A DNA stretch of 64,000 nucleotides from a candidate division KSB1 bacterium (GCA_034506175.1 JAPDQB010000022.1:31770-95769), one strand, 5' to 3'. Counted from the first letter of the stretch, positions 1 through 10,081 are shown. The notes: generated by a model not told the origin, from the letters alone. Numbers and translations are program-made.

Positions 1-43
1 CCAGAGTCAGGCAGGCGAAAACAATCAAGAGATATTTTTTCAT
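1..43 (-). CDS. Start of a secreted protein or lipoprotein (partial)
   Basis: On the minus strand an ATG at 43-41 opens a frame that reads MKKYLLIVFACLTL and runs off the window edge. Two Lys followed by a hydrophobic stretch is the beginning of a signal peptide, and Cys-11 could belong to a lipobox. It starts 22 bp after the stop of the TauE/SafE gene on the same strand, so the two may be co-transcribed. No clear Shine-Dalgarno sequence is seen. The product cannot be named from 14 codons. Confidence 0.45.
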   Translation of the reverse strand, partial: MKKYLLIVFACLTL

Positions 44-65
44 TGTCAAGCGGAGTTGGAGTTTG

Positions 66-875
66 CTAAAGTGAATCCCACAGCAATTTCACCGCGAAAA
101 TAACGCCCATCACCACGACAAAAGCGCGAATCCAATCGTGCCCTTTTTTGACGGCGAACCGCGTTCCCAGCCAGCCGCCGGCGGCGCTGCCCAGGCCCAG
201 GCTGATGCCCAAAAGATAATTCACCTCGCCGTGCAGGATGAAGACAATCAATGCCGCGACGGTGAAGATCAAGGTCACCAAAACTTTCACGGCATTGGTT
301 TTCACCAAATCAAAGCCGCAAAGCATCATCAGGCTGATGATCAAAAAACCGACGCCGGCCTGAATGAAGCCGCCGAAGAGACCGATGCCGAAATAGCCGA
401 TCAGAAACAACACCACCCGCGCACCGGCCAGCGGCTTGGAGTTGGTGCGCAAGCGTTTGCTCGGATCGAAACTGATCGAGATCAACACCGCGATCATGAT
501 GCCGGCAAGAATTTGCTTGAACAAGGCGTCTGGGATGTCGATGGCCAGATTGGCGCCGACAATCGCGCCGGCAATTGCCGGGATCGAAGCGAGCAGACTG
601 AGGCGCCAGGGCAATACATTGAGCTGGTGAAATCCCGCGGCAGCAGCGATGTTTTGAATCAGGATGGCAATGCGGTTCGTGCCGTTGGCGGTCGCCGCCG
701 GCAGGCCAAGGAAAATCAAAATCGGCAAGGCCAGCAGCGAACCGCCGCCGGCAAGGATGTTGATGAAGCCGGTCAATGCGCCGACGCCGAAAAGAATCAC
801 CAGTTGGGCCGGAAGCGGAAGCATAAGGAAATTTAAAAAGAAACGCCATTCATCGCAATAACTTTTGTTCAGCAT
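66..875 (-). CDS. Sulfite exporter TauE/SafE (TSUP) family membrane protein
   Basis: A 269-residue, very hydrophobic protein with about eight predicted membrane spans. The N-terminal half carries the family hallmark, a Gly-rich turn in a membrane segment (GGGSLLALP, about residues 43-51) followed by LGLP and ATANGTNR. TSUP proteins move small organic or sulfur anions such as sulfite, sulfoacetate or taurine products across the inner membrane; the substrate cannot be told here. An internal Met at 824 (MLPLPAQLV) is a reasonable alternative start, because family members usually begin just before the first span. Neither start has a convincing ribosome binding site. Length is normal for the family. 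Confidence 0.88.
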   Translation of the reverse strand: MLNKSYCDEWRFFLNFLMLPLPAQLVILFGVGALTGFINILAGGGSLLALPILIFLGLPAATANGTNRIAILIQNIAAAAGFHQLNVLPWRLSLLASIPAIAGAIVGANLAIDIPDALFKQILAGIMIAVLISISFDPSKRLRTNSKPLAGARVVLFLIGYFGIGLFGGFIQAGVGFLIISLMMLCGFDLVKTNAVKVLVTLIFTVAALIVFILHGEVNYLLGISLGLGSAAGGWLGTRFAVKKGHDWIRAFVVVMGVIFAVKLLWDSL

Positions 876-1121
876 TTTGACAATTTTTTGACAAGCCCGG
901 AAGATATTTAGGAAGATGAAAAATTCTGTTGCTTTTTATATTTAGTTTATTTAATTTTTAGCGTTCGGTGACGAGGATATTCCCATCATAAAGTTGCCCG
1001 ACAACTCACCCAGGACCAGCCGCGACAAGCGGACCAATAGGATAGCCAGGCAAGGATAGGATATTGGCCATTCTCATCATATTTATCAGTACAGTACCCT
1101 GGTGAGATAAAATTTATCTCA

Positions 1122-1180
1122 ATTCAGACAGCATTGCACGTACAACTTTGGCAGAGAGGGTACGATGGCAGGTCAAGCGC
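1122..1180 (+). repeat. Upstream copy of the giant gene's leader (direct repeat with 1465-1520)
   Basis: The stretch from about 1122 to 1175 repeats, with only a few changes, the sequence around the start of the giant gene at about 1465-1518. The shared core contains GCATTGCACGTACAACTTTG, then an AGAGGGTAC ribosome-binding region, then ATG and GGTCAAGCGC. It is a direct repeat spaced about 343 bp. It explains the short open frame at 1165-1413. Confidence 0.8.
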
Positions 1181-1413
1181 ATCTTCATTCTTTCAGCGCC
1201 GACGCACGTGCCGTCAACGGCATTTTATTTATGGGAACAACTTTGGCCTTTACGCAAGACGATTCCTGCGCGCGCTTTAATTTCAAAAGCACAAAATCAC
1301 TGCACCCGCCGTCCACACCACGGTCAGGAGCGAGGCCCAAGCCGGGCCAAGCTTGCCTACAGCCATTTCGCTTTTCTCCAGTCATTTTCATAGCCTGTCT
1401 GCTCTCATCATGA
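1165..1413 (+). pseudogene. Degenerate duplicate of the giant protein's signal peptide
   Basis: The frame opens with MAGQAHLHSFS and reaches ILFMGTTLAFTQDD. The giant protein opens with MKGQARFLSSS and reaches IFILGTTGAFAQKDD, so both start and signal-peptide end match after a diverged middle. Beyond residue 35 the resemblance ends and the composition is unlike a secreted domain. The simplest reading is the remnant of a tandem paralogue whose body was lost. A short secreted peptide cannot be ruled out. The rest of 876-1500 shows no other gene. Confidence 0.55.
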
Positions 1414-1502
1414 TTGCATGTCTCCAGCAGTTCCTTGGTCGGATAAAAGCAACCTTATAATTCACGCAGCATTGCACGTACAACTTTGGCAAAGAGGGTA
1501 CC

Positions 1503-4500
1503 ATGAAAGGTCAAGCGCGTTTTCTTTCTTCGAGCTTCAGGGCTGGTGCCGCCATCAGCATTTTCATTCTGGGAACGACTGGGGCTTTTGCGCAAAAGGA
1601 TGACGAAGCGCAGCCCAATTTAACCACGACACCGGCAGCCCTGCAAAGCGGGGTTTTGCTTTACAAGCCTTTTGAAATCCAGCTTTCCACCACAACCAAT
1701 TACGGCAATCCTTATCACGATGCCAGCCTCACCGGTGTGTTCACCTCGCCGTCAGGCCAGCAGATGCGGTTGAAAGGTTTTTGGAACGGCGGCCGCAATT
1801 GGGTGGTGCGATTTGCGCCAACCGAGGTCGGCAGTTGGACTTATCGCACTGAAAGCTCGGACGGAAGCCTGGTGACGTCCGGAACTTTCGAGGCGCAGGC
1901 CAACCCCGCCAAACGCGGCTTCGTGCGCGCAAGCCCGTCGCGGAGATATCAGTTTGAATACAGCGATGGCACGCCGTTTTTGCTGATGGGCGAAACCAAT
2001 TGGGATGCGATGACCGGCGGCGTCGGTTTTGAATCGCGTTTCAAACCTTTTGTCAATTTGCGCGTGTCGCAGAATTTCAACGCCTTCAACACGATGGTCG
2101 TGCAAAACCGGTATGACTATCAGTCCAATGAAGGCGGCCCGCCGTACGAGATGCTCAATTCCAACACGCGCAATTACGACCGGCTGAATCCGGGGTTTTT
2201 TCAGTGGGTAGATCGCCGGGTGGCCTATGCCGACAGCATGGGCATGGTGTCGATTCTGTTTTTCACCTGGGCGGAAGAGCTGCGGCAAATGCCTCGCGAC
2301 GCCTATAAACGCCTGGCGTTGTACATCGTCTCGCGTTATGCCGCCTACAATGTTTTCTGGGTTCTCGCCGGCGACTATTCCGTGTATTTTGATGATCCGC
2401 CGCTCTATCGCGAAGTGGGCAATGCCGTTGCCGAAGCCGATCCTTACGGCCATCCGATTTCCATTCACCCGGGCGACGGCCGCAGCAATCTCGAATTTGG
2501 CAACGACGGGTGGCTGGGCTACGTCATGTATCAGCACCGCGATGCCGGCGAGTTTTTGGCCGATTCCATTCGCGTGGCCCGCGTTTACAACAAGCCGGTG
2601 CTCAACGCTGAATATGGCTATCATCTTCCCAATCACGTGCACGCGCACGGCCTTCTCCACGATGCCCATTACACCCGCACCGGCGGCTGGATGATTTTCA
2701 ACGCCGGCGGCTATTTTGTTTCCGGGTTTCAACACACGTACTACGATCCCGACGAGCATTACGACGACGATCTCGACACCCGTTGGGATTTGAGCGAGCC
2801 GCAAGATTTGGAGGCCGGACGACAGCATACGGTTTTTTACCGCTTTTTCCACGATCACACTTCCTGGTGGGAGCTTGACCCCCACCCGGATTTGGCCAGA
2901 CCCGGCGGGCCGCTTGACGGCCAAACCGAGCTGCTGGCGAAGCCGGGCAGCGAATACGTCGCGTACAATGTGCGCGGCGGGCGCATGCGTTTGCAGTTGC
3001 CGGCGAACCAATATTTTTCCCTCGCCTGGTTTGATCCGGTTGCCGGCACGCTGCAGCCAGGCCGCGTCTTCCAATCAACCGGTGAAGCAGTTTTGCTGAT
3101 GCCTTCGAGTGATTCGGATGCCGCGGCTTTGCTGCGGGCGGCTGCGCCGCCGTCCGTCACCACAGACGGCGGGGTCACGAATTTACAAAGCCAGCAGCTC
3201 AACATCCGCCAGGCGCGCTTCAGCTGGCAAACGCCGGAGCCTTCCGACAGCCGTCTGGATTTGCAAAAACCCGATGGCTCACGCGTGCAATACCTTGACA
3301 ACCGCGAAACCACCCAGCATGAAATCATCGTCGACGGCTTGTTGCCCGACATCAATTACACCGCCACGGTTGCCTCGCAAACCGCAGATCGCCGCGAGTG
3401 GAAATCTTCTCCGGTCAGCCTGCGCACCTCGGTGGTGGTGATGGATCAGTGGGTTGAAGCGGAGAGCATGCCCATCAAAACCGTCGGCCACGCCGAGCCG
3501 CCGGGCTGGAATCTGAACGCCGACGGCCATCTCGCCATCAGCTTGAATTTTCCGCAGACCGGGCCGTATCGCTTTGTGGTGCGCAGCCGCAGCGAGCATC
3601 GTGATGGCTGGCCCAACCTTGCGCTTCAAGTTGATAACAGCACACTGGCGAATGTGTCGATCAACTCGGCGGTGTTCAAAACGTTCACGGTGGAAAACAA
3701 CATTAACGCCGGAACGCGCCAGGTGAAACTCGCTTTCACCAATCATTTTGAGGATCGCCAGCTCATTGTGGATTGGCTGCACGTGCAGTTCATCGGCGCC
3801 ACCGAGACGCAGCCGCCCATCATCTCGAATGTGACGGCGACCAACTTCACCTCGTCTTCGGCCCATATCACCTGGAGCACCGACGAGCCGGCCGACTCGC
3901 AGGTGGAATACGGCTTGACGACCAGCTACGGCTCGTCATCTTTGCCCGATCCAGCGCTGGTCACCTCACACACGGTGACGCTTTCCGGTTTGCAGCCGAA
4001 CACGACATATCACTATCGCGTCAAATCCAAAGACGCGGCGGGCAATCTTTCCACCAGCGGTGATTTCACTTTCACGACGTTACCGGTGGATGTTACCCCA
4101 CCGGAGATCACCAAAGTTGCCGCGAATAACATCTCGGCTTCAACCGCGACGATCAATTGGAACACCAACGAAGCCGGCGACTCGCAAGTCGAATACGGTT
4201 TGACAACCAGCTACGGCTCGTCTTCCTCGCTTGATGCGGCGCTGGTGACTTCGCATAGCGTCACGTTATCAAATTTGCAGCCGAATACGACGTATCATTA
4301 CCGCGTCAAATCAAAGGACGCCGCCGGCAATCTGGCGACGAGCAATGATTTCACCTTTACAACCGGCTTTACGACCACACTCTTTGCCGATGATTTTAAT
4401 GCCGCCACAATTGACACCAACAAATGGAACAAAGGCACCAACGCCGGCAATCAATCCCTGGTGGCGAGCAGCCGGCTGGAGTTGCGCTCGCAAGGCTCGG

Positions 4501-7500
4501 AAACCGGCTGGGTGATCACGCGCCATGCCTACGCCGCGAAAAATACCATCGTGAGCGTGAAAGTCGTGCAGCCGAACAACGATGGCGATCTCGGCATCAG
4601 CCCGACCTTCAATCTCGCGTCAAAATACGGGGTGTACGATCAGCCAAATTGGTATCGCTTTTATGTTTATCGCAACAGCAACAGCGGGCCGTACCGCTTA
4701 TTCGTGCAATGGAAAAAGAGCAGCGTCGAAGACGGCTTGGATGTGACCGGCAGCCTCGTGATCAATGGCGCGGTTTATTTGCGCCTGCGGTTTGATGAAA
4801 CGAACATTCATTTCGAGGCCTCACTCGACGGCGTGAATTGGACCGACACTTACACCGAAGCGTTCGGCCTGCCCGGCTATACCCTTGATTCCAATTTCTA
4901 TTATGAGCTGGCGGCGTACAACACGCCGGCCAAAGGGGTGTTGACGGTTGACGACTTCGCCATCATGAATACCTCATCAACGCAAGACACCCAACCGCCA
5001 CAGATCAGCGGGGTGGCGACGCAAAACATCACCAACGTCAACGCGCAGATCATCTGGCAAACCAATGAAGCCAGCGACTCGCAAGTGGAGTACGGTTTGA
5101 CGGCAAGTTACGGCTCTTCTTCGCCACTCGATCCGGCGCTGGTGAATTCGCATAGCGTGACGCTGGCGAATTTGCAGCCGAACACCACCTATCACTATCG
5201 CGTCAAATCCAAAGACGCGGCGGGCAATCTTTCCACCAGCGGTGATTTCACTTTCACGACGTTACCGGCGGATGTTACCCCACCGGAGATCACCAACGTT
5301 GCCGCGAATAACATCTCGGCTTCAACCGCGACGATCAATTGGAACACCAACGAAGCCAGCGACTCGCAAGTTGAATACGGCTTGACCACCGGCTACGGTT
5401 CATCGTCGCCGCTTGATGCGACGCTGGTGACTTCGCATAGCGTCACGTTATCAAATTTGCAGCCGAATACGACGTATCATTACCGCGTCAAATCAAAGGA
5501 CGCCGCCGGCAATCTGGCGACGAGCAATGATTTCACCTTTACAACCGGCTTTACGACCACACTCTTTGCCGATGATTTTAATGCCGCCACAATTGACACC
5601 AACAAATGGAACAAAGGCACCAACGCGGGCAATCAATCTCTGGTGGCGAGCAGCCGGCTGGAATTGCGCTCGCAAGGCTCGGAAACCGGCTGGGTGATCA
5701 CGCGCCATGCCTACGCCGCGAAAAATACCATCGTGAGCGTGAAAGTCGTGCAGCCGAACAACGATGGCGATCTCGGCATCAGTCCGACCTTCAACTTGGC
5801 TTCACGATACGGCCTGTACGATCAGCCAAATTGGTATCGCTTTTATGTTTATCGCAACAGCAGCAGCGGGCCGTACCGCTTATTCGTGCAATGGAAAAAG
5901 AGCAGCGTCGAAGACGGCTTGGATGTGACAGGCAGCCTCGTGATCAATGGCGCGGTTTATTTGCGCCTGCGGTTTGATGAAACGAACATTCACTTCGAGG
6001 CCTCACTCGACGGCGTGAATTGGACCGACACTTACACCGAAGCGTTCGGCCTGCCGGGCCATACCCTTGATTCCAATTTCTATTATGAGCTGGCGGCATA
6101 CAATACCTCTTCCAAAGGCGTGTTGGCCGTTGACGATTTTGCCATCAACACCAGTGCTTCAACACCGGACACCCAGCCACCGCAGATCAGCGGCGTGGCG
6201 GCGCAAAATATTACGACAACCGGCGCGCAAATCGTCTGGCAAACCAATGAAGCCAGCGACTCGCAAGTGGAGTACGGTTTGACGGCAAGTTACGGCTCTT
6301 CTTCGCCACTCGATCCGGCGCTGGTGAATTCGCATAGCGTGACGCTGGCGAATTTGCAGCCGAACACCACCTATCACTATCGCGTCAAATCCAAAGACGC
6401 GGCGGGCAATCTTTCCACCAGCGGTGATTTCACTTTCACGACGTTACCGGCGGATGTTACCCCACCGGAGATCACCAACGTTGCCGCGAATAACATCTCG
6501 GCTTCAACCGCGACGATCAATTGGAACACCAACGAAGCCAGCGACTCGCAAGTTGAATACGGCTTGACCACCGGCTACGGTTCATCGTCGCCGCTTGATG
6601 CGACGCTGGTGACTTCGCATAGCGTCACGTTATCAAATTTGCAGCCGAATACGACGTATCATTACCGCGTCAAATCAAAGGACGCCGCCGGCAATCTGGC
6701 GACGAGCAATGATTTCACCTTTACAACCGGCTTTACGACCACACTCTTTGCCGATGATTTTAATGCCGCCACAATTGACACCAACAAATGGAACAAAGGC
6801 ACCAACGCGGGCAATCAATCTCTGGTGGCGAGCAGCCGGCTGGAATTGCGCTCGCAAGGCTCGGAAACCGGCTGGGTGATCACGCGCCATGCCTACGCCG
6901 CGAAAAATACCATCGTGAGCGTGAAAGTCGTGCAGCCGAACAACGATGGCGATCTCGGCATCAGTCCGACCTTCAACTTGGCTTCACGATACGGCCTGTA
7001 CGATCAGCCAAATTGGTATCGCTTTTATGTTTATCGCAACAGCAGCAGCGGGCCGTACCGCTTATTCGTGCAATGGAAAAAGAGCAGCGTCGAAGACGGC
7101 TTGGATGTGACAGGCAGCCTCGTGATCAATGGCGCGGTTTATTTGCGCCTGCGGTTTGATGAAACGAACATTCACTTCGAGGCCTCACTCGACGGCGTGA
7201 ATTGGACCGACACTTACACCGAAGCGTTCGGCCTGCCGGGCCATACCCTTGATTCCAATTTCTATTATGAGCTGGCGGCATACAATACCTCTTCCAAAGG
7301 CGTGTTGGCCGTTGACGATTTTGCCATCAACACCAGTGCTTCAACACCGGACACCCAGCCGCCGCAGATCAGCGGGGTGACGGCGCAAAATATTACGACA
7401 ACCGGCGCGCAAATCTTTTGGCAAACCGACGAAGCCAGCGACTCGCAAGTCGAGTACGGGTTGACGGCCGGCTACGGTTCTTCGTCTCCGCTCGATGCAG

Positions 7501-9833
7501 CGCTGGTCACCTCACACACGGTGACGCTTTCCGGTTTGCAGCCGAACACCACCTATCACTACCGCGTCAAATCCAAAGATGCCGCCGGCAATCTTGCGGT
7601 TTCAGGCAATTTTACTTTTGCCACCGCGCCGGCAACCGTTGTGAATTTAAATTCTCCCAACGGCGGGGAATGGTGGTTTGCCGGGACGAATCAGCAAATT
7701 ACTTGGAGCGGGTCCAGCTCGATTACGAATGTGAAGCTGGAATTTTCACACAATGCCGGCGCGACTTGGCGCACGATCGCGACGAGCGCGCCCAACAACG
7801 GCTCGTACAATTGGCAAGCGCCGGATACGGTGTCGAATACCTGCCTGATTCGGGTTTCCGATGCTGCCAACGCGAACGTCGCCGATGTGAGTGATGGAAC
7901 GTTTTTCATCGCGCCCAGCGCCCTGGTCAATTTCACGCCTTCTCCGAGCAATCCCGTGCTGGATCCTGGCCCGCCGGGCAGTTGGGACGAAAATATTCGC
8001 GAGCGCGGCTGGGTCATGTATGAAAACGGCGTGTATTATATGTGGTATGGCGGCTGGCAAGGCGCCTACGATCTTTCGGTTCCCCAGCTTCTCAAATTAG
8101 GTTACGCCTCATCCACCGACGGCATCAACTGGACGAAACACGCCGGCAATCCGGTTCACAGCCAGGATTGGACCGAGGACGTGGTGGTCGTCAAAGACGG
8201 CAACACGTATTATCTTTACGCCGAAAATGAATATACCGGCGACGGTGACGGCGCGTTGATCGATCTTTATACCTCGACCGACAGAATTAATTGGACGCGC
8301 TATGGGACGGTTCTTCGTCCCAGCGGTAGTGGCTGGGAAGCGGGCGATGTGGGAACGCCGACGGTGTGGAAGGAAGGCGATACCTGGTACATGCTGTACG
8401 AGGGATTAGGCGCCGGCTTTGCCGGTCAAGTGGGTTTGGCAACTTCGAGCGACGGCAAAAACTGGACACGATACGCCAATAATCCGGTGCTTTCCCACGC
8501 GAATGCGAGCCGGGATATTGCCATCGACAGCATCATCAAAATCAACGGGGTTTATTACGCGTATGGCCATTACGACTCCGGCGGGCACGACTGGGTGGGC
8601 GGCCTGTTTACCTCGACGAATCTTACGGCGTGGAGCGCTTACCCCGGCAACCCGATTGTCTACAACTCGCCGGTGATCGTCGATGCCGGCGTCCAATATC
8701 GCTTGTACGGGCTGACTTCCAGCTCGGTGGCGCCGTATCATGTGGCGCTTTCACCAATTACCAATGACCTCACCCCGCCGCTGATTTCAAACGTGGCGGC
8801 AAACGGCATAACGACTTCGGCGGCAACGATCAGTTGGACAACCGACGAAGCCAGCGACTCGCAGGTGGAATATGGTTTGACCACGAGTTACGGCGCTTCA
8901 ACTTCGCTCAATTCAGCATTAGTGACTTCGCACGCAGCGACTTTGTCCGGCTTGCAGCCGAATACGACGTATCATTATCGCGTCAAATCGAAAGACGCCG
9001 CCGGCAATCTCGCAGTTTCAGGCAATTTTACTTTTACAACAGCGCCGCCAGCCCCGGCCTTTGAGGTGACGCTCGAAGCGGAAAACATGCCGGTCAAAAC
9101 CGGCGGCGGGTCGCGTCCGCCGGGTTGGGCGCTGTGGAACAATGGCCATCTCGCTCAAACCGTCAATTTTCCCAGCAGCGATTCGTATCGTTTCACCTTG
9201 CGGGCTTACGGCAGTTTCGCCGCCGGCGAGTGGTCGAAAGCCGAGCTGCGCATCAATCAAGTGGCCCGGGCGACCATCTCGGTGAACACTTCGGCTTACA
9301 CCGAATTTACCGCGACGTTTAGTGTCAACGCCGGCTCGCAGGAAGTGGCGGTGGCGTTTATCAACGACCTGTACAGCCCGCCGGACGACCGCAATTTGTA
9401 CGTCGACTGGCTGCGGATTCAATCCGCCGGCGCCGCAGTGGCAGCGGCTGTTTCGGACGATGCCGATGGAAAAGCCGCGCCGTCATCGGCGGCCAAAGAA
9501 TTTATCCCTCGGGATGAAACGATTCCCAGCCAATTGGCGTTACAAGCTTATCCGAATCCCCTGCGGGTGTCTGCCTTCAACACCGCCACGATTGTGCTGG
9601 CCTTGCCGCAACGCGCCGAAATCGAGCTGCACGTCTTTGATGCAGCCGGGCGCCGCGCGCACGAATGGCCGGCGGGCGCCTACGCGGCGGGCCATCACGA
9701 GCTGATCTGGAACGGCAGAAACCGCGAGGGACAAGGCTTAAGCACCGGCGTTTATTTTCTGCGGCTGCGCCATCGCCCGGAGAACACCGCCGCCTGGTCG
9801 CATATCGTGCGCCGGGTGTTGATTGTGAAATAA
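1503..9833 (+). CDS. Giant multidomain secreted glycoside-hydrolase-like protein with T9SS sorting domain
   Basis: 2776 residues. In order: signal peptide (1-31, ending GAFAQ); DUF5060-like Ig domain (about 48-137); apiosidase-like DUF4038 TIM-barrel (about 150-470; LMGETNWDAM, LAGDYS with Asp-291, NAEYGYH with Glu-370 as likely catalytic area); a collagenase-type C-terminal domain (about 480-545); fn3 (553-645); a CBM60-like module (648-765); three fn3-fn3-lectin-like blocks (768-1160, 1161-1555, 1555-1949); another fn3; a Ser/Thr-rich Ig-like domain (2045-2135, NGGEWW); a GH43-like beta-propeller (about 2140-2420, VMYENGVYYMWYGG); fn3; a second CBM60-like module (2520-2641); and a T9SS type A sorting domain (2676-2776, AYPNPLRV and GVYFLRLR). 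It is probably exported by T9SS and attached to the surface for plant or algal polysaccharide breakdown. Domain names come from pattern recognition. Start chosen at the ATG after AGAGGGTAC. Confidence 0.85.
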   Translation: MKGQARFLSSSFRAGAAISIFILGTTGAFAQKDDEAQPNLTTTPAALQSGVLLYKPFEIQLSTTTNYGNPYHDASLTGVFTSPSGQQMRLKGFWNGGRNWVVRFAPTEVGSWTYRTESSDGSLVTSGTFEAQANPAKRGFVRASPSRRYQFEYSDGTPFLLMGETNWDAMTGGVGFESRFKPFVNLRVSQNFNAFNTMVVQNRYDYQSNEGGPPYEMLNSNTRNYDRLNPGFFQWVDRRVAYADSMGMVSILFFTWAEELRQMPRDAYKRLALYIVSRYAAYNVFWVLAGDYSVYFDDPPLYREVGNAVAEADPYGHPISIHPGDGRSNLEFGNDGWLGYVMYQHRDAGEFLADSIRVARVYNKPVLNAEYGYHLPNHVHAHGLLHDAHYTRTGGWMIFNAGGYFVSGFQHTYYDPDEHYDDDLDTRWDLSEPQDLEAGRQHTVFYRFFHDHTSWWELDPHPDLARPGGPLDGQTELLAKPGSEYVAYNVRGGRMRLQLPANQYFSLAWFDPVAGTLQPGRVFQSTGEAVLLMPSSDSDAAALLRAAAPPSVTTDGGVTNLQSQQLNIRQARFSWQTPEPSDSRLDLQKPDGSRVQYLDNRETTQHEIIVDGLLPDINYTATVASQTADRREWKSSPVSLRTSVVVMDQWVEAESMPIKTVGHAEPPGWNLNADGHLAISLNFPQTGPYRFVVRSRSEHRDGWPNLALQVDNSTLANVSINSAVFKTFTVENNINAGTRQVKLAFTNHFEDRQLIVDWLHVQFIGATETQPPIISNVTATNFTSSSAHITWSTDEPADSQVEYGLTTSYGSSSLPDPALVTSHTVTLSGLQPNTTYHYRVKSKDAAGNLSTSGDFTFTTLPVDVTPPEITKVAANNISASTATINWNTNEAGDSQVEYGLTTSYGSSSSLDAALVTSHSVTLSNLQPNTTYHYRVKSKDAAGNLATSNDFTFTTGFTTTLFADDFNAATIDTNKWNKGTNAGNQSLVASSRLELRSQGSETGWVITRHAYAAKNTIVSVKVVQPNNDGDLGISPTFNLASKYGVYDQPNWYRFYVYRNSNSGPYRLFVQWKKSSVEDGLDVTGSLVINGAVYLRLRFDETNIHFEASLDGVNWTDTYTEAFGLPGYTLDSNFYYELAAYNTPAKGVLTVDDFAIMNTSSTQDTQPPQISGVATQNITNVNAQIIWQTNEASDSQVEYGLTASYGSSSPLDPALVNSHSVTLANLQPNTTYHYRVKSKDAAGNLSTSGDFTFTTLPADVTPPEITNVAANNISASTATINWNTNEASDSQVEYGLTTGYGSSSPLDATLVTSHSVTLSNLQPNTTYHYRVKSKDAAGNLATSNDFTFTTGFTTTLFADDFNAATIDTNKWNKGTNAGNQSLVASSRLELRSQGSETGWVITRHAYAAKNTIVSVKVVQPNNDGDLGISPTFNLASRYGLYDQPNWYRFYVYRNSSSGPYRLFVQWKKSSVEDGLDVTGSLVINGAVYLRLRFDETNIHFEASLDGVNWTDTYTEAFGLPGHTLDSNFYYELAAYNTSSKGVLAVDDFAINTSASTPDTQPPQISGVAAQNITTTGAQIVWQTNEASDSQVEYGLTASYGSSSPLDPALVNSHSVTLANLQPNTTYHYRVKSKDAAGNLSTSGDFTFTTLPADVTPPEITNVAANNISASTATINWNTNEASDSQVEYGLTTGYGSSSPLDATLVTSHSVTLSNLQPNTTYHYRVKSKDAAGNLATSNDFTFTTGFTTTLFADDFNAATIDTNKWNKGTNAGNQSLVASSRLELRSQGSETGWVITRHAYAAKNTIVSVKVVQPNNDGDLGISPTFNLASRYGLYDQPNWYRFYVYRNSSSGPYRLFVQWKKSSVEDGLDVTGSLVINGAVYLRLRFDETNIHFEASLDGVNWTDTYTEAFGLPGHTLDSNFYYELAAYNTSSKGVLAVDDFAINTSASTPDTQPPQISGVTAQNITTTGAQIFWQTDEASDSQVEYGLTAGYGSSSPLDAALVTSHTVTLSGLQPNTTYHYRVKSKDAAGNLAVSGNFTFATAPATVVNLNSPNGGEWWFAGTNQQITWSGSSSITNVKLEFSHNAGATWRTIATSAPNNGSYNWQAPDTVSNTCLIRVSDAANANVADVSDGTFFIAPSALVNFTPSPSNPVLDPGPPGSWDENIRERGWVMYENGVYYMWYGGWQGAYDLSVPQLLKLGYASSTDGINWTKHAGNPVHSQDWTEDVVVVKDGNTYYLYAENEYTGDGDGALIDLYTSTDRINWTRYGTVLRPSGSGWEAGDVGTPTVWKEGDTWYMLYEGLGAGFAGQVGLATSSDGKNWTRYANNPVLSHANASRDIAIDSIIKINGVYYAYGHYDSGGHDWVGGLFTSTNLTAWSAYPGNPIVYNSPVIVDAGVQYRLYGLTSSSVAPYHVALSPITNDLTPPLISNVAANGITTSAATISWTTDEASDSQVEYGLTTSYGASTSLNSALVTSHAATLSGLQPNTTYHYRVKSKDAAGNLAVSGNFTFTTAPPAPAFEVTLEAENMPVKTGGGSRPPGWALWNNGHLAQTVNFPSSDSYRFTLRAYGSFAAGEWSKAELRINQVARATISVNTSAYTEFTATFSVNAGSQEVAVAFINDLYSPPDDRNLYVDWLRIQSAGAAVAAAVSDDADGKAAPSSAAKEFIPRDETIPSQLALQAYPNPLRVSAFNTATIVLALPQRAEIELHVFDAAGRRAHEWPAGAYAAGHHELIWNGRNREGQGLSTGVYFLRLRHRPENTAAWSHIVRRVLIVK
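3806..7351 (+). repeat. Three tandem 1182-bp intragenic repeats (fn3-fn3-lectin-like)
   Basis: Units begin near 3806, 4988 and 6170 and are each 394 codons long. Units 2 and 3 read essentially identically at the DNA level from about 5055-6170 and 6237-7352, while unit 1 has diverged in its first fn3 domain and at scattered sites in the rest. Each unit encodes two fn3 domains (with DSQVEYGLT and NTTYHYRVKSKDAAGN) and one concanavalin-like domain that starts TTLFADDFNAA and contains DTNKWNKG. A further lone fn3 of the same family follows at 7352. Confidence 0.93.
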
Positions 9834-10081
9834 ACCAAAACGTAACAGTCAGAATATTCCGTGAGCCAAATTTTCAGACAAGCTGAAGACTGGAACCCTA
9901 TGGATAGCAAAAACTTCAAAAGGCTTTTTAAAACACGGAGTATGGCGTTCACGGAGCATCACGGAGAAAAACTTTTAGAAAATATTTATTGCTCTCTGTG
10001 TTTGATTAAATTTTGAATCAAGAAAACTTTCAAAATTTTATCTAACTTTTTGGCATTAAACAGAACCTTGCTTTTGACGTC

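Noticed and set aside
138..836. 232-residue plus-strand frame opposite the TauE/SafE gene
   Set aside because: Low-complexity Gln/Asp/His-rich translation of the antisense strand of a clear membrane-protein gene.
1752..3074. 440-residue minus-strand frame in the giant gene
   Set aside because: Antisense shadow; the plus-strand frame has clear domains and codon structure.
3806..7352. Possible CRISPR or satellite array
   Set aside because: The repeats are 1182 bp, coding and in frame; no short regular repeats with spacers occur anywhere in the window.
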